Positions 54,626 to 63,958 of a stretch of 64,000 bases of DNA are shown here, piece after piece. The notes under the pieces are model-generated. The model ran no database searches and had not been told where the DNA came from. It saw only the letters and a program-made list of their open reading frames with translations. The stretch covers positions 1 to 64,000 of the forward strand of contig CAZELM010000012.1 in assembly GCA_964512995.1 (NCBI GenBank), given 5' to 3'. Numbering within the stretch: position 1 is the first letter of the stretch; each line of letters starts with the position of its first letter. A program made the position numbers and the translations under genes. The stretch comes from CAZELM01 sp964512995 (GTDB taxonomy: Bacteria; CSSED10-310).

Positions 54626-55213
54626 ATGAAACGCGATTTGATACTTTCCGGAGTAGGCGGTCAGGGAATCCTGTCCATCTCCTATTTGATCTGTAACGCC
54701 GCACTGGATAAAGGACTCAATTTCAAACAAGCGGAAGTCCATGGCATGGCGCAACGGGGCGGAGCGGTTCAGTCTCATTTGCGGATCTCAGACCAGCCGA
54801 TCGCCAGCGATCTGATACCCAGAGGAACTGCCGATTTCATTTTGAGCGTCGAGCCTCTGGAAATATTCCGTTATCTGGATTATCTCAAGCCGGAAGGCAC
54901 TATCATCACCAGCACAGTACCGTATATCAACATCCCCAATTATCCGGATGATTCGACCATTACCCGGCTTTTCGACAGGTTTTCACAAAAAATTCTCCTC
55001 GATACCAAAGCATTGGCAGCAGAAATCGGAAATACGAAAATCCAGAATACCATCATTCTCGGAGCTGCCATTCCGTTTCTGGGATTCGATGTCGGAGATT
55101 TCGATCATCATCTGGAGCAGTTATTCGGCCGCAAAGGGAGTGACATAATCCAGGCTAATAAAGACGCGATCCGGGTTGGATATCGAATCGCGACAACTCC
55201 CCAAAATCAATGA
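54626..55213 (+). CDS. iorB: Indolepyruvate ferredoxin oxidoreductase beta subunit
   Basis: 195 residues from ATG 54626 (AAGGTG five bases upstream); the frame opens at TTG 54611. The POR-gamma-type domain shows ILSGVGGQGILSISYLICNA, VHGMAQRGGAVQSHLRIS, DFILSVEPLEIFRYLDYL and NTIILGAAIPFLGFD. It pairs with IorA to convert arylpyruvates and CoA into aryl-acetyl-CoA, CO2 and reduced ferredoxin. acd begins 14 bases after its stop. Confidence 0.94.
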   Translation: MKRDLILSGVGGQGILSISYLICNAALDKGLNFKQAEVHGMAQRGGAVQSHLRISDQPIASDLIPRGTADFILSVEPLEIFRYLDYLKPEGTIITSTVPYINIPNYPDDSTITRLFDRFSQKILLDTKALAAEIGNTKIQNTIILGAAIPFLGFDVGDFDHHLEQLFGRKGSDIIQANKDAIRVGYRIATTPQNQ

Positions 55214-55227
55214 ACGGAGGCTCCCCT

Positions 55228-57600
55228 ATGACGATGGAAGGACCCACACTCGACCCGATCTTTGCTGCTGCATCCAAAGAAAACCGACAGTGCCTGATGG
55301 AACATGAAACATACCAGTTGCTTCATGAAGCAGGATTGACGACGATTCCTTTATTCAAGCACATAAAGACCGGAGATGACGTCACAGAATCCATACTCAG
55401 CGAATTCCCAGGTGACTTGGTTGTCATCAAGATCATTTCACCATCCATCAGCCATAAAACCGATGTCGGCGGTGTCCGGATGATCCCCAAAGATCTCAAA
55501 ACGGTGCAGAAGACCATCACGGACATGCTGGATCATGTCCCGGAAAATTTCGTCAATTGGCTGCACACCACACACGTCGCACCTCCCCAGGAATACCGAA
55601 TGCTGACAGAATCAGAAATGCGTGATGCGTGCCGGAAAGATATTCGAGGGGTGCTGATTGTTGAGTTCATTTCCCCTTCGCGCACTGGTTTTGGGTACGA
55701 AATTCTGTTTGGCCTTCGCTGGGACCGGGAATTCGGTCCGGTGCTCACCGCTGGACTGGGCGGAATCGATACAGAGTTGTATGCCAAGGTCATGACGTCG
55801 AGAGCAGCCACCATTTCGATGTCTGTGATGGATTCAACTCCAGATGCGCTGTTGAATCACTTCAAACAGACCATCGCATATCAGAAATTGGCAGGGAAAA
55901 CGCGCGGCGGCAAACCCGTGATCGATGATGCCGCTCTGATCCGTTGCTTTGATGTGTTCCGCAAACTGGGACGCGACTACGGGCCGGAGGGTTCGAGTGC
56001 CTTTTGCATCCAAGAACTGGAGATCAATCCATTTTTTATCTCGAATGGCGGTTTGATTCCATTGGATGGATTGTGTTCCTTTTCGCGGCGGAGCGCAGTA
56101 AAACCCAAATCACCCACTCACAAGATCGGCAAACTGCTGCGTCCCTCCAGTATGGCGATCATTGGAGTATCCGCGCAGAAGCTGAACATGGGGCGGATCA
56201 TCCTGAGAAACGTAATCGGCAAGGGATTCCCCTGCGATCGACTGGTTATTATTCGTCCGGAGATCGATCAGATTGATGGAGTGGCATGTGTACCGTCAAT
56301 CACAGCTTTACCCGAAAAAGTGGATGTCCTCGTCTTGGCAGTAGATGCCGCTCAAGCTCCTGCCGTGATCCAGGAGGCTGCCCGGTCCAGGCGTGTCGAA
56401 TCTGTGATCATTATCCCTGGTGGACTCGGCGAAAAATCCGGAACGGAAGCGATAGTTGAGGGTATGAATAATGCCATTCGGGAAAGCCGCTCCGATCCGG
56501 ACGGCGGTCCTGTCTTTGTCGGTGGAAACTGCCTGGGGATTCTTTCCAGACCCGGTAATTACGATACGCTTTTTGTCCCGGAACAGAAACTCCCGAAAAA
56601 TTACGAAAAATCACCTGATCCAGTCGTATTTTTATCCCAATCCGGTGCTCGGATGATCACCGTCATGAGCCAGCAATCCCATCTGTCTCCACAATTTGCG
56701 ATATCGACAGGAAATCAGATGGATTTGGGTGTGAGTGATTTCTTGGAGTATATGGCGGATCACGAACCGGAGATTGCTGTTTTTGCGGTTTATGTCGAGG
56801 GATTCAAGGATTTGGGTGGATTGAAATTGATCCGGACCATAAAAAAGCTGCGATCTCAGGAACGGGATGTCATTTTTTACAAAGCAGGAAGAACTGAAGC
56901 GGGAAAATCAGCTACGTCCGGTCATACGGCTTCTGTGGCGGGCAGTTATACCGTATGTTCACGGCTTCTGGAGGAATCTGGAGCCATGGTCTGTGATAAT
57001 TTCACTGATTTTAATGAATTGATCCGATTATCCATCGCGTTCCGAAATAAAAAAGTGCGGGGAAACCGTCTCGCTGCGATTTCCAATGCCGGCTATGAAA
57101 CCGTGGGAATTGCCGATAACATCGATGGTCCGTTTGGTTTCACTCTCGCAACCTATGCACCAGCAACGGAAGATCGTATCCGAGACATTCTCCGAGCCGG
57201 CAGGATCGATACCCTGGTGGATATCCGGAATCCGATGGATGTGACCCCCATGGGCAATGATGATGTCCATGAAGGTATCATCCGCGCACAGATGGCGGAT
57301 CCGAATGTCGATTGTGTGATGGCCGCAACTGTTCCCCTGACTCCCGCTCAACAAACACTTCCGGAAGGCATTTTCGGTAAGGAAGATATCGAAAACGATG
57401 CCAGTTATCCGAAACGTCTGATTCGCATTGCACATGAGTCTGCCAAACCGATGGTCGTTGTGATCGATTCAGGGAAACTGTATGATCCAATGGTTCAGTT
57501 GATGGAACGTAATGGATTGATCGTGTTCCGCACAGCGGATCTCGCTATTCGAATTTTTGGGAAGTATATCAATAATCGGCTGCTGAATAAGGTCGAATAA
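55228..57600 (+). CDS. ADP-forming acyl-CoA synthetase, fused ATP-grasp then CoA-binding domains
   Basis: 790 residues from ATG 55228, with GGAGG seven bases upstream. The N-terminal ATP-grasp (beta-type) domain covers residues to about 285: VVIKIISPSISHKTDVGGV, IVEFISPSRTGFGYEILFGL, LTAGLGGIDTEL and FCIQELEINPFF. The CoA-binding (alpha-type) domain follows: LRPSSMAIIGVSAQ, VIIIPGGLGE, GGNCLGILS, FLSQSGARMITV and ISTGNQMDLGVSDFLEYM, then the Succ-CoA-ligase-like part with the phospho-His region TSGHTASVAGSY. It makes ATP from aryl-acetyl-CoA. The beta-alpha order is the reverse of the common fused alpha-beta form. Confidence 0.92.
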   Translation: MTMEGPTLDPIFAAASKENRQCLMEHETYQLLHEAGLTTIPLFKHIKTGDDVTESILSEFPGDLVVIKIISPSISHKTDVGGVRMIPKDLKTVQKTITDMLDHVPENFVNWLHTTHVAPPQEYRMLTESEMRDACRKDIRGVLIVEFISPSRTGFGYEILFGLRWDREFGPVLTAGLGGIDTELYAKVMTSRAATISMSVMDSTPDALLNHFKQTIAYQKLAGKTRGGKPVIDDAALIRCFDVFRKLGRDYGPEGSSAFCIQELEINPFFISNGGLIPLDGLCSFSRRSAVKPKSPTHKIGKLLRPSSMAIIGVSAQKLNMGRIILRNVIGKGFPCDRLVIIRPEIDQIDGVACVPSITALPEKVDVLVLAVDAAQAPAVIQEAARSRRVESVIIIPGGLGEKSGTEAIVEGMNNAIRESRSDPDGGPVFVGGNCLGILSRPGNYDTLFVPEQKLPKNYEKSPDPVVFLSQSGARMITVMSQQSHLSPQFAISTGNQMDLGVSDFLEYMADHEPEIAVFAVYVEGFKDLGGLKLIRTIKKLRSQERDVIFYKAGRTEAGKSATSGHTASVAGSYTVCSRLLEESGAMVCDNFTDFNELIRLSIAFRNKKVRGNRLAAISNAGYETVGIADNIDGPFGFTLATYAPATEDRIRDILRAGRIDTLVDIRNPMDVTPMGNDDVHEGIIRAQMADPNVDCVMAATVPLTPAQQTLPEGIFGKEDIENDASYPKRLIRIAHESAKPMVVVIDSGKLYDPMVQLMERNGLIVFRTADLAIRIFGKYINNRLLNKVE

Positions 57601-57622
57601 CAGGGACCCATTGAACGCTGCG

Positions 57623-57655
57623 GTGGATAGCGTCATTTACATCGACGCTATCCAC
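57623..57655. terminator. Perfect 12-bp inverted repeat after acd
   Basis: GTGGATAGCGTC (57623-57634) and GACGCTATCCAC (57644-57655) enclose a nine-base loop 22 bases after the acd stop. No T run follows on either strand, so it may be a factor-dependent terminator or a 3' stabilising hairpin between convergent genes. Confidence 0.5.
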
Positions 57656-57706
57656 GGAAACAGATCAACCAGAATCTGATTTTCCAAAATCAAAGCTCCC
57701 GAAAAA

Positions 57707-58459
57707 TTATGGAGCAGAGTGTCCTGATTTTTCTTTGTCAGTATCCGAATTTTGAGGGGATTGGCCATCTGATTTCTTCTCATCACTGCCACCTGACTGG
57801 GGTGGTGTTCCGGAAGGTGTCAATGTGAGTGTCGTCGTTGTTTCGGCAGATGCGATTGTCTGCTTTATAACCTGCTTCACAATGCCTTTTTCCTGATTGA
57901 ACCAGGTATCGCGAACCATTGGTATTTCCATTCCCATGACTTTGCTGGTTCCGGTTCCCTGAATATGGATTACCGGCAATGTCTGAGCACCAACCTGGAG
58001 TGATTCGGTTGTACTGACCACTTTATAACTCAGATTGACCTTCTTTTTACCTTCGTCACGATCTACCACCCAAGTGGATGTATCGGTAACGGGCAGCGGC
58101 AATACCATGGAAGGTGTCTTGAGTTTCTCCACCGGATCGGTTGCTTTTTTGGCTTCGCCGACGAGGTAGATTCCATCAGGTTTCACATGAAAATACTGGA
58201 TCTTCGTATCACTGTTGCTGTCCAGGGAAATCGTGACTTCATGAACGATGTATTGTTCGTTTGTTTCTTTATCAATATAAGGTTCCAACACTTTTGTGGT
58301 CTGAACGGCTGGCTTGTTATCTTCCCCGGCCTTCACTTCTCCGGTGAATTCCAATACTGTCCCGGGAACATCGGATAAATAGGCGGCAGCATGCACCGCG
58401 ATTCCTGCAAAAATCGACATCAGTCCGAACATTAATCCAAAATATCCATACAGCTTCAT
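57707..58459 (-). CDS. Exported protein of unknown function
   Basis: 250 residues; AAGGAG eight bases before the ATG. A signal peptide (KLYGYFGLMFGLMSIFAGIA, cut near residue 26) is followed by a beta-rich soluble domain with FHVKPDGIYLVGEAKK, MVLPLPVTDTSTWVVDRDEG, SLQVGAQTLPVIHIQGTG and DTWFNQEKGIVKQVIKQTIA. This recalls DUF3108-like or LolA-like exported proteins, whose closing blocks often read W-x-x-G-x-G-x-V. The last 35 residues are Ser/Gly/Lys/Asp-rich and disordered. Single gene, convergent with acd and divergent from the ABC exporter. Function not assigned. Confidence 0.7.
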   Translation of the reverse strand: MKLYGYFGLMFGLMSIFAGIAVHAAAYLSDVPGTVLEFTGEVKAGEDNKPAVQTTKVLEPYIDKETNEQYIVHEVTISLDSNSDTKIQYFHVKPDGIYLVGEAKKATDPVEKLKTPSMVLPLPVTDTSTWVVDRDEGKKKVNLSYKVVSTTESLQVGAQTLPVIHIQGTGTSKVMGMEIPMVRDTWFNQEKGIVKQVIKQTIASAETTTTLTLTPSGTPPQSGGSDEKKSDGQSPQNSDTDKEKSGHSAP

Positions 58460-58713
58460 ATTTGATTCTCCTTTCTTCTCACTTTTATATCAATTTCGCA
58501 TAAACAGCAAGATGAACCAGCCCACACAGCCTGTCAACAAGCAGCAAGCTCAGCCTGGAGATCCGATCCTGAACGCGATATTCGTTTCCTTTATCAACTT
58601 AGTTATTATACATATCCGAATGTAGAAAGCCGTCTCCGATTTTCGGCAAACCCACTGAAAGCAAACCGTCAGGGAAAATCGTCTGGAGATGCTTCTGAAA
58701 GGAATTGATCGCG

Positions 58714-59634
58714 ATGAAAGTAATAACAGTTTCTGGCGTAAATAAAACGTATGGGTCATTCCTGGCTGTAAACGACATGCACTTCGAGGTTTCGGAGTCA
58801 TCATGTGTCGGGCTCCTGGGTCCCAATGGAGCCGGGAAATCCACCATGATGAAAATGATTTATGGCAAAGCACGCCGGGACGAAAAGCCAGCTTCTACTC
58901 TGTCTGTTTTTGGATATGATCCTAAAAATCAGGAACTGAACATCAAAAGCCTGTCGGGTGTAGTGCCGCAGGAAAACAATCTCGATGATGAACTCAATGT
59001 CGTCCAGAATCTGCGCATTTTTTCAAAGCTATATGGTATACCTCATTATCAATCTCGACATCGGATTGAAACTCTGTTGGCGTTTATGGAGCTTTCTGAA
59101 AAGAAACAGTCAAAAATTCGCGAATTATCCGGTGGAATGAAACGACGGCTGACGATTGCCCGGGCTTTGATCAATTCGCCACGGCTCTTGATTCTTGATG
59201 AACCTACAACCGGCTTGGATCCTCAGGTACGGCATATGATCTGGGACAAGCTCCGTCAACTCAACCGGGATGGAGTGACTGTGTTGCTGACCACGCACTA
59301 TATGGAGGAAGCGTTCCAGATATGTGATCATATTATCATCATGAATAAAGGCAGGAAGGTGATGGAAGGACATCCATCCAAACTCATCCGCGACAATATT
59401 GAAGGATTCGTTCTGGAAATATTGCACCGCAAAGATGTGAATCTGGTTGAACCGTATCTTGATCATTTCCCATTTCGGAGAGACGAGAGTCATGAGGTAA
59501 CACTGTTCTATGCACAGGACATCCAATTCCTCAAACTTCTGACTGAAAAACTCAACCCTGGAACTTTTTATCTCCGGCAATCCAACCTCGAAGATTTATT
59601 TCTGAAGTTGACGGGGAGAACATTGAATGAATAG
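58714..59634 (+). CDS. ABC transporter ATP-binding protein (NodI/DrrA type)
   Basis: 306 residues from ATG 58714; the frame begins three codons earlier at TTG. Walker A GPNGAGKST, Q-loop VVPQENNLDDEL, signature LSGGMKRRLTIA, Walker B LLILDEPTTGLDP, and the H-loop LLTTHYMEEA. The C-terminal 80 residues form the regulatory tail common to ABC-2 exporters of glycolipids, drugs and nodulation factors. It overlaps the permease gene by 8 bases. Half of a two-gene exporter; substrate unknown. Confidence 0.94.
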   Translation: MKVITVSGVNKTYGSFLAVNDMHFEVSESSCVGLLGPNGAGKSTMMKMIYGKARRDEKPASTLSVFGYDPKNQELNIKSLSGVVPQENNLDDELNVVQNLRIFSKLYGIPHYQSRHRIETLLAFMELSEKKQSKIRELSGGMKRRLTIARALINSPRLLILDEPTTGLDPQVRHMIWDKLRQLNRDGVTVLLTTHYMEEAFQICDHIIIMNKGRKVMEGHPSKLIRDNIEGFVLEILHRKDVNLVEPYLDHFPFRRDESHEVTLFYAQDIQFLKLLTEKLNPGTFYLRQSNLEDLFLKLTGRTLNE

Positions 59635-60424
59635 CCCGTTTCCTCAACCTCCTCCATTTATTACACGTATCGGGAGTGTATGGTACCGGCATATGCGAGT
59701 CTACAGCAGCAATCTCATCTCCAATGGCCTTCCTCCGTTCCTGGAGCCATTGATTTTTCTGGCAGGGATTGGGCTTGGATTGGGGAAGCATCTTGTACCA
59801 ATGGAAGGGATCCCATTCATTCAGTATCTTGCGAGTGGACTTCTGATAACTAGCGCGATGTATACCGCATCTTTTGAATGTTCCTATGGTACGTTCATCC
59901 GATTGGAGTTCGAAAATATTTACGATGGAATGCTTTCGGCTCCCATCACCGCATTTGATCTGTTGCTGGGCGAAATCCTCTGGGCTGGAACGAAGGGTTT
60001 TTTCTTTTCATCCGCGGTGCTATCCATGATCATAGGTTTTCATATCATCCCCATCTCCACTGGTTTTCTTTATCCGTTACTCTCCCCTGCCATCGGATTT
60101 CTTACCGGTCTGATGTTTGGCGTTCTATCGTTATTGGTCACATCCTTTATAAAAAATATCAATCATTTTAATTTTTACTTCACGGGATTTTTATCGCCGA
60201 TGTTTTTCTTTTCCGGCGTTGTTTTCCCAATCTCCGATTTACCAGAACTGCTACAACCTGCTGCAGAACTTTTTCCGTTGACTCATCCGGTTCGTCTGGC
60301 GCGATCCGTATGTTTTGGGAGTTATTCACCGGTATTGATCTGGGATTTCATCTATATCATCACATTTTTGATTGGTATCGGCTGGCTCGCAATAATCCGG
60401 ATCCGAAATCGACTGATCGATTGA
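59627..60424 (+). CDS. ABC-2 type permease (NodJ-like)
   Basis: 265 residues with six membrane segments. WYRHMRVYSSNLISNGLPPF, LEPLIFLAGIGLGLG, YIQYLASGLLITSAM-like FIQYLASGLLITSAMYTAS, and FSGVVFPISDLPELLQPAAE are typical of NodJ/ABC-2 permeases. It forms the export channel with the preceding ATPase, coupled by an 8-base overlap. The substrate may be a glycan or lipid, given the window's content, but that is inference. Confidence 0.92.
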   Translation: MNSPFPQPPPFITRIGSVWYRHMRVYSSNLISNGLPPFLEPLIFLAGIGLGLGKHLVPMEGIPFIQYLASGLLITSAMYTASFECSYGTFIRLEFENIYDGMLSAPITAFDLLLGEILWAGTKGFFFSSAVLSMIIGFHIIPISTGFLYPLLSPAIGFLTGLMFGVLSLLVTSFIKNINHFNFYFTGFLSPMFFFSGVVFPISDLPELLQPAAELFPLTHPVRLARSVCFGSYSPVLIWDFIYIITFLIGIGWLAIIRIRNRLID

Positions 60425-60526
60425 AGAAATGTTTGAATTGGAGTAGGAAATAACCGGTGACATCGCCGAATGATATGGACTGATCATGAATCTTATGTGG
60501 ATTTTCACTCCGGCGAGTCAACAGGC

Positions 60527-60555
60527 TTGAATTTATGACTCTAATTATTTAGCAT
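60527..60555 (+). promoter_or_regulatory. Possible sigma-70 promoter for the OmpA-family gene
   Basis: TTGAAT (60527-60532), 17 bases, TAGCAT (60550-60555), 35 bases before the start codon and followed by a strong AAGGAGG ribosome binding site (60576-60582, eight-base spacer). Each hexamer matches the consensus at four of six positions. Confidence 0.35.
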
Positions 60556-60590
60556 TGATGTAACTACGTTCCTAAAAGGAGGTTTTCGTT

Positions 60591-62057
60591 ATGAGAAACA
60601 AGATCTGGATGATTGGCTTGATGTTCGTGTTTTTGACAATGAATATGAGTCTCGCCGCCTCATATAATACGTGGTTGGGTCCCAGCGGATTGTTTGGGAT
60701 ATACTCTGCGGATACCCTTCATAAGGGGGATCTCGCGTTCAGCTTTTATTTCAACAATTTTGACCGGGAAATCACGGCATTATATGACAGCGAGGACTAT
60801 TCCTTGGACTACACTTATCTGTCACTCCCCATTGCCTATGGTATCACGGATAAACTGGAGCTATCGGTATCACCTCTGTATGCGATGGTGCGTAGCGAAC
60901 TGGACAAAGACACAGATGGTATGGGCGATACATATCTCAACCTTAAAGCGAATTTCCTGGAGGTTGAAGAGGATTATGGTCTAGGTGCTGTCGCATTTGC
61001 TAAGTTCCCGACAGCCGATGAGGAGGAACGATTGGGCACCGGCGAAGCCGACTACGGAGTTGTTTTGATTGGGAGCAAGCTGTTTGGCAATATCGGCTGC
61101 CATCTCAATGTCGGATATCGGTTTGTCGGGGAGCCGGATAATGCGGAATTCGACAATCAGTTTACGTATGGCTTGGGTGTCAATGCTGCACTTAACGAGA
61201 GCTTGGATCTGATTGCAGAGTTGTCCGGTGAAACCGCATATGACCCAATGGCTGATCAGGATCCGCTGGACTTAAGTGCCGGTGCACGGTTCAAATTTGA
61301 AAACGGTATGGTTCTTGGCGGCGGATTGCGTTATGCATTCAATATGCTCGACAGCAACTGCCCGGTTGGAGGCTTTTTTCAGATTGGCATGAACTTTGGC
61401 ACTGCACCACCCGCTCAACCCACACCACAACCTATCCCGACGTTGGAATGCGATGTGGAATCCAATGAAGTTATCCAGGATCAGGTAACCCGGGTTGTCG
61501 TCAAGGCTTTTGACACCTCCGGGACCAAACTCACCTATTCATGGACCACGACCGGATGCAAATTGGAACCCAAAGAAACAGAAGCGACCTTTATCACAGA
61601 AGGATGCAAACCCGGCAAATACACGGTTACCTGTACAGTTAAAAACGAGTTGGGTTATACTGCCAATTGCAGTGTGAACATCACTGTTGTGCCCAAACCG
61701 GAGAAAAAAGCTCCCAAGCTGGTGGAATTTGTTGTTCCATTCAAGAAGGGTGATCGCGTTGACAACATCGCCAAAGCCATTCTCGATGATGCTGCTATGG
61801 AAATTAAAAAGTATCCCAATGTAAAAGTATCCATTGTTGGCCACTCTGATTCAGATGGTTCTGAAGATGCCAATATGAAGATTGGTATGAAACGAGCCGA
61901 AAATGTGAAAAAATACCTGGTCGAACGGCATAAAATTGAATCGGATCGGTTTATTGTCACAAGTGAAGGTGAATCCAACCCAATTGCAGACAACAAAACC
62001 GCTGAGGGTAAAAAACTCAATCGCCGTGCTGTTGTATCGATGAGTATTGAGCAGTAA
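60591..62057 (+). CDS. OmpA-family outer-membrane protein with a PKD-like domain
   Basis: 488 residues. A signal peptide (KIWMIGLMFVFLTMNMSLAA) is followed by a beta-barrel region to about 270 (alternating strands, for example FSFYFNNFDRE, YLSLPIAYGITDKLELSVSP, LGGGLRYAFNM). A Pro-rich linker (PPAQPTPQPIPT) leads to a PKD-like Ig domain (about 285-372: LTYSWTTTGCKL, GKYTVTCTVKNE). The C-terminal OmpA domain (about 385-488) binds peptidoglycan: VSIVGHSDSDGSEDANM, RAENVKKYLVE and NRRAVVSMSIEQ. The extra PKD domain is unusual. It anchors the outer membrane to the cell wall. Confidence 0.92.
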   Translation: MRNKIWMIGLMFVFLTMNMSLAASYNTWLGPSGLFGIYSADTLHKGDLAFSFYFNNFDREITALYDSEDYSLDYTYLSLPIAYGITDKLELSVSPLYAMVRSELDKDTDGMGDTYLNLKANFLEVEEDYGLGAVAFAKFPTADEEERLGTGEADYGVVLIGSKLFGNIGCHLNVGYRFVGEPDNAEFDNQFTYGLGVNAALNESLDLIAELSGETAYDPMADQDPLDLSAGARFKFENGMVLGGGLRYAFNMLDSNCPVGGFFQIGMNFGTAPPAQPTPQPIPTLECDVESNEVIQDQVTRVVVKAFDTSGTKLTYSWTTTGCKLEPKETEATFITEGCKPGKYTVTCTVKNELGYTANCSVNITVVPKPEKKAPKLVEFVVPFKKGDRVDNIAKAILDDAAMEIKKYPNVKVSIVGHSDSDGSEDANMKIGMKRAENVKKYLVERHKIESDRFIVTSEGESNPIADNKTAEGKKLNRRAVVSMSIEQ

Positions 62058-62099
62058 AACTCAATTTTAAGTTACTGGTGTTTACTGGAAACAATAAAA

Positions 62100-62143
62100 A
62101 AATGCGGCGAGAATATTTCTGGTCACTCACTCTCGCCGCATTT
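62100..62143 (+). promoter_or_regulatory. Perfect 13-bp hairpin spanning the next start codon
   Basis: AAATGCGGCGAGA (62100-62112) pairs perfectly with TCTCGCCGCATTT (62131-62143) across an 18-base loop. An A tract lies on the left and TTTCTTT on the right, so it has the form of a two-way intrinsic terminator for ompA. The ATG of the following gene (62102) lies in the left arm. Detail is given in the findings. Confidence 0.85.
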
Positions 62144-63958
62144 CTTTGTACATCGTCCATGGCTGCTCCATTCCAATTCATCGGCCCATCTGGAGGCCAC
62201 ATCAAATCGATCACCTATCTGGAACAAGGGCTGTTGATAGCCGGTTCCTATAATGGCCGCCTTTTTTTAACACTGGATTATGGAAAAAAATGGACAGACA
62301 TCACTCCAAGTTCACTCGATCCGGAAATGGTCATCGAGCAACTGGTATTTCATACTCCCACTCGAAATATTTACATTGGAATACGAAGTTTGAGTTCTGG
62401 TTCGCTATTGTGTGTCAATCTGGACCAAATTCTTGCTCATCATGGTAAGTGGTCAACGATCCTGTCCGGTGTTCCGGTACGGTCGATTGCTATGACAAAC
62501 GAGCCACTCCCAGAAATTTTCGTCGGCACAGAAGATACCCTGTACTATTCCAAAGACGCAGGAATGCATTGGCAGGTGTCTCTTTTCTCATTCCCCGATC
62601 CTCAGATTGAGTCCGTCATCATTGACCCCATCGACAGCCGTGTGATCTATGCAGGGACATGGCAACGATGTTACAAGTCAACGGATAAGGGGAAAAATTG
62701 GCAACCGATTCATGCCGGAATGGCTCCAGACAGTGATGTTTTTTGTATGCAATTTGACCCGATCGGCAATCTTTTCGCCGGAACTTGCGGATATGCATAT
62801 CTGAGCACAAATCGAGGGCTTTCCTGGAAAAAAATACAGGATGGACTCAAAGGCAAGCGAGTACACTCTCTGGAACCGGATCACCTGGGTCATATGATTG
62901 CCGGCACCAATACAGGTCTATATCTGTATAATCAGGATATCGGAAAATGGATCGAACTCATTCCGGATATTGTCATTCACGATACTGCGATGGATGAGAA
63001 AGGAAGGATTTACTGCGCCACAGAAGGTGAAGCCGTGATACGGTATGAGCGCGATAAACCAGACTCAGTTACCTTTTTGAGTGGAATCTACGCTTCCTCA
63101 CCCAAAATTATTCACAAAAGTGCTGATCACGGGCTCATGGTGTCTGTAATGTATCAGAATTCAGCGAGTGGATTATGGTCACTGAAAGATGGAGACTGGA
63201 AACGAATCCCTTCTCTGTCTCACAATACGAATATCTGGGACTTTGTCGATCTGAAAGAGATGATGTTTATCGGCTCAGACAAAGGTCTCACGCTAATAAA
63301 CAAAAAAACTCAGAAATCACAAACAATCGAGATTCCTAGCAAACAATCAGTCAAACGAATTTTGTACTCCAGAGAAAAAAACATACTGCTCACAGGCACG
63401 TTCAAGGGTTTATTCTGGATCGATCCTGTGAAACGGTATGTGACAGCGGTCGAAGCCTTGAAAGATGCTAATGTGAACGCGATCTGGATGCCAGCGGATA
63501 ATCCGACTCACATCTACACCGGCACGGAACAAGGTCTTTATGTCTATTCGTTTTCACACAAGATCTGGCGACCGATTGACCTGAAAATCGATCACTTGAC
63601 CATCAATGCGATTTGTGGAGATCCCGATGGACAATCTGTGATTATTGGTACAAATAAAGGAATCTTCTCCATTCGGGATCATGGACGGACGGTTGGACAA
63701 TTAAGCAAAAATCTCCCTCAGGAACCGTGTCTGGATGTTCAGATGAGCCGTGGCACCGTATTCGCCCTCTTCAAGGATAATTCTCTTCATTACAAACCCG
63801 ACACAGAAACAAGCTGGAATCAAATCAGAAAATTCCCTTTCCCGGTCTGGTCAATGTACCTTCCCGATGACGAAGATACGATATATCTGGGTTCCAAAGG
63901 ATTTGGTCTTGTCAAACTTCCCCGGAATACAGACGAAAATCGAATCGAATCAAAATAA
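62102..63958 (+). CDS. Secreted beta-propeller (BNR/sortilin-like) protein
   Basis: 618 residues from ATG 62102; a GTG at 62078 would add eight residues. A signal peptide (RREYFWSLTLAAFLCTSSMA, cut near residue 22) is followed by repeated propeller blades with GGHIKSITYLEQGLLIAGS, STDKGKNWQPIHAG, LSTNRGLSWKKIQDG and VIIGTNKGIFSIRDHGRTVG, the S-x-D-x-G-x-x-W Asp-box pattern of YCF48/BNR proteins. About ten blades span the length. Such proteins act as extracytoplasmic sensors, scaffolds or carbohydrate-binding factors. It lies 44 bases after the OmpA-family gene; its start codon sits inside a strong hairpin. Nothing is seen in the 42 bases after it. Confidence 0.82.
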   Translation: MRREYFWSLTLAAFLCTSSMAAPFQFIGPSGGHIKSITYLEQGLLIAGSYNGRLFLTLDYGKKWTDITPSSLDPEMVIEQLVFHTPTRNIYIGIRSLSSGSLLCVNLDQILAHHGKWSTILSGVPVRSIAMTNEPLPEIFVGTEDTLYYSKDAGMHWQVSLFSFPDPQIESVIIDPIDSRVIYAGTWQRCYKSTDKGKNWQPIHAGMAPDSDVFCMQFDPIGNLFAGTCGYAYLSTNRGLSWKKIQDGLKGKRVHSLEPDHLGHMIAGTNTGLYLYNQDIGKWIELIPDIVIHDTAMDEKGRIYCATEGEAVIRYERDKPDSVTFLSGIYASSPKIIHKSADHGLMVSVMYQNSASGLWSLKDGDWKRIPSLSHNTNIWDFVDLKEMMFIGSDKGLTLINKKTQKSQTIEIPSKQSVKRILYSREKNILLTGTFKGLFWIDPVKRYVTAVEALKDANVNAIWMPADNPTHIYTGTEQGLYVYSFSHKIWRPIDLKIDHLTINAICGDPDGQSVIIGTNKGIFSIRDHGRTVGQLSKNLPQEPCLDVQMSRGTVFALFKDNSLHYKPDTETSWNQIRKFPFPVWSMYLPDDEDTIYLGSKGFGLVKLPRNTDENRIESK

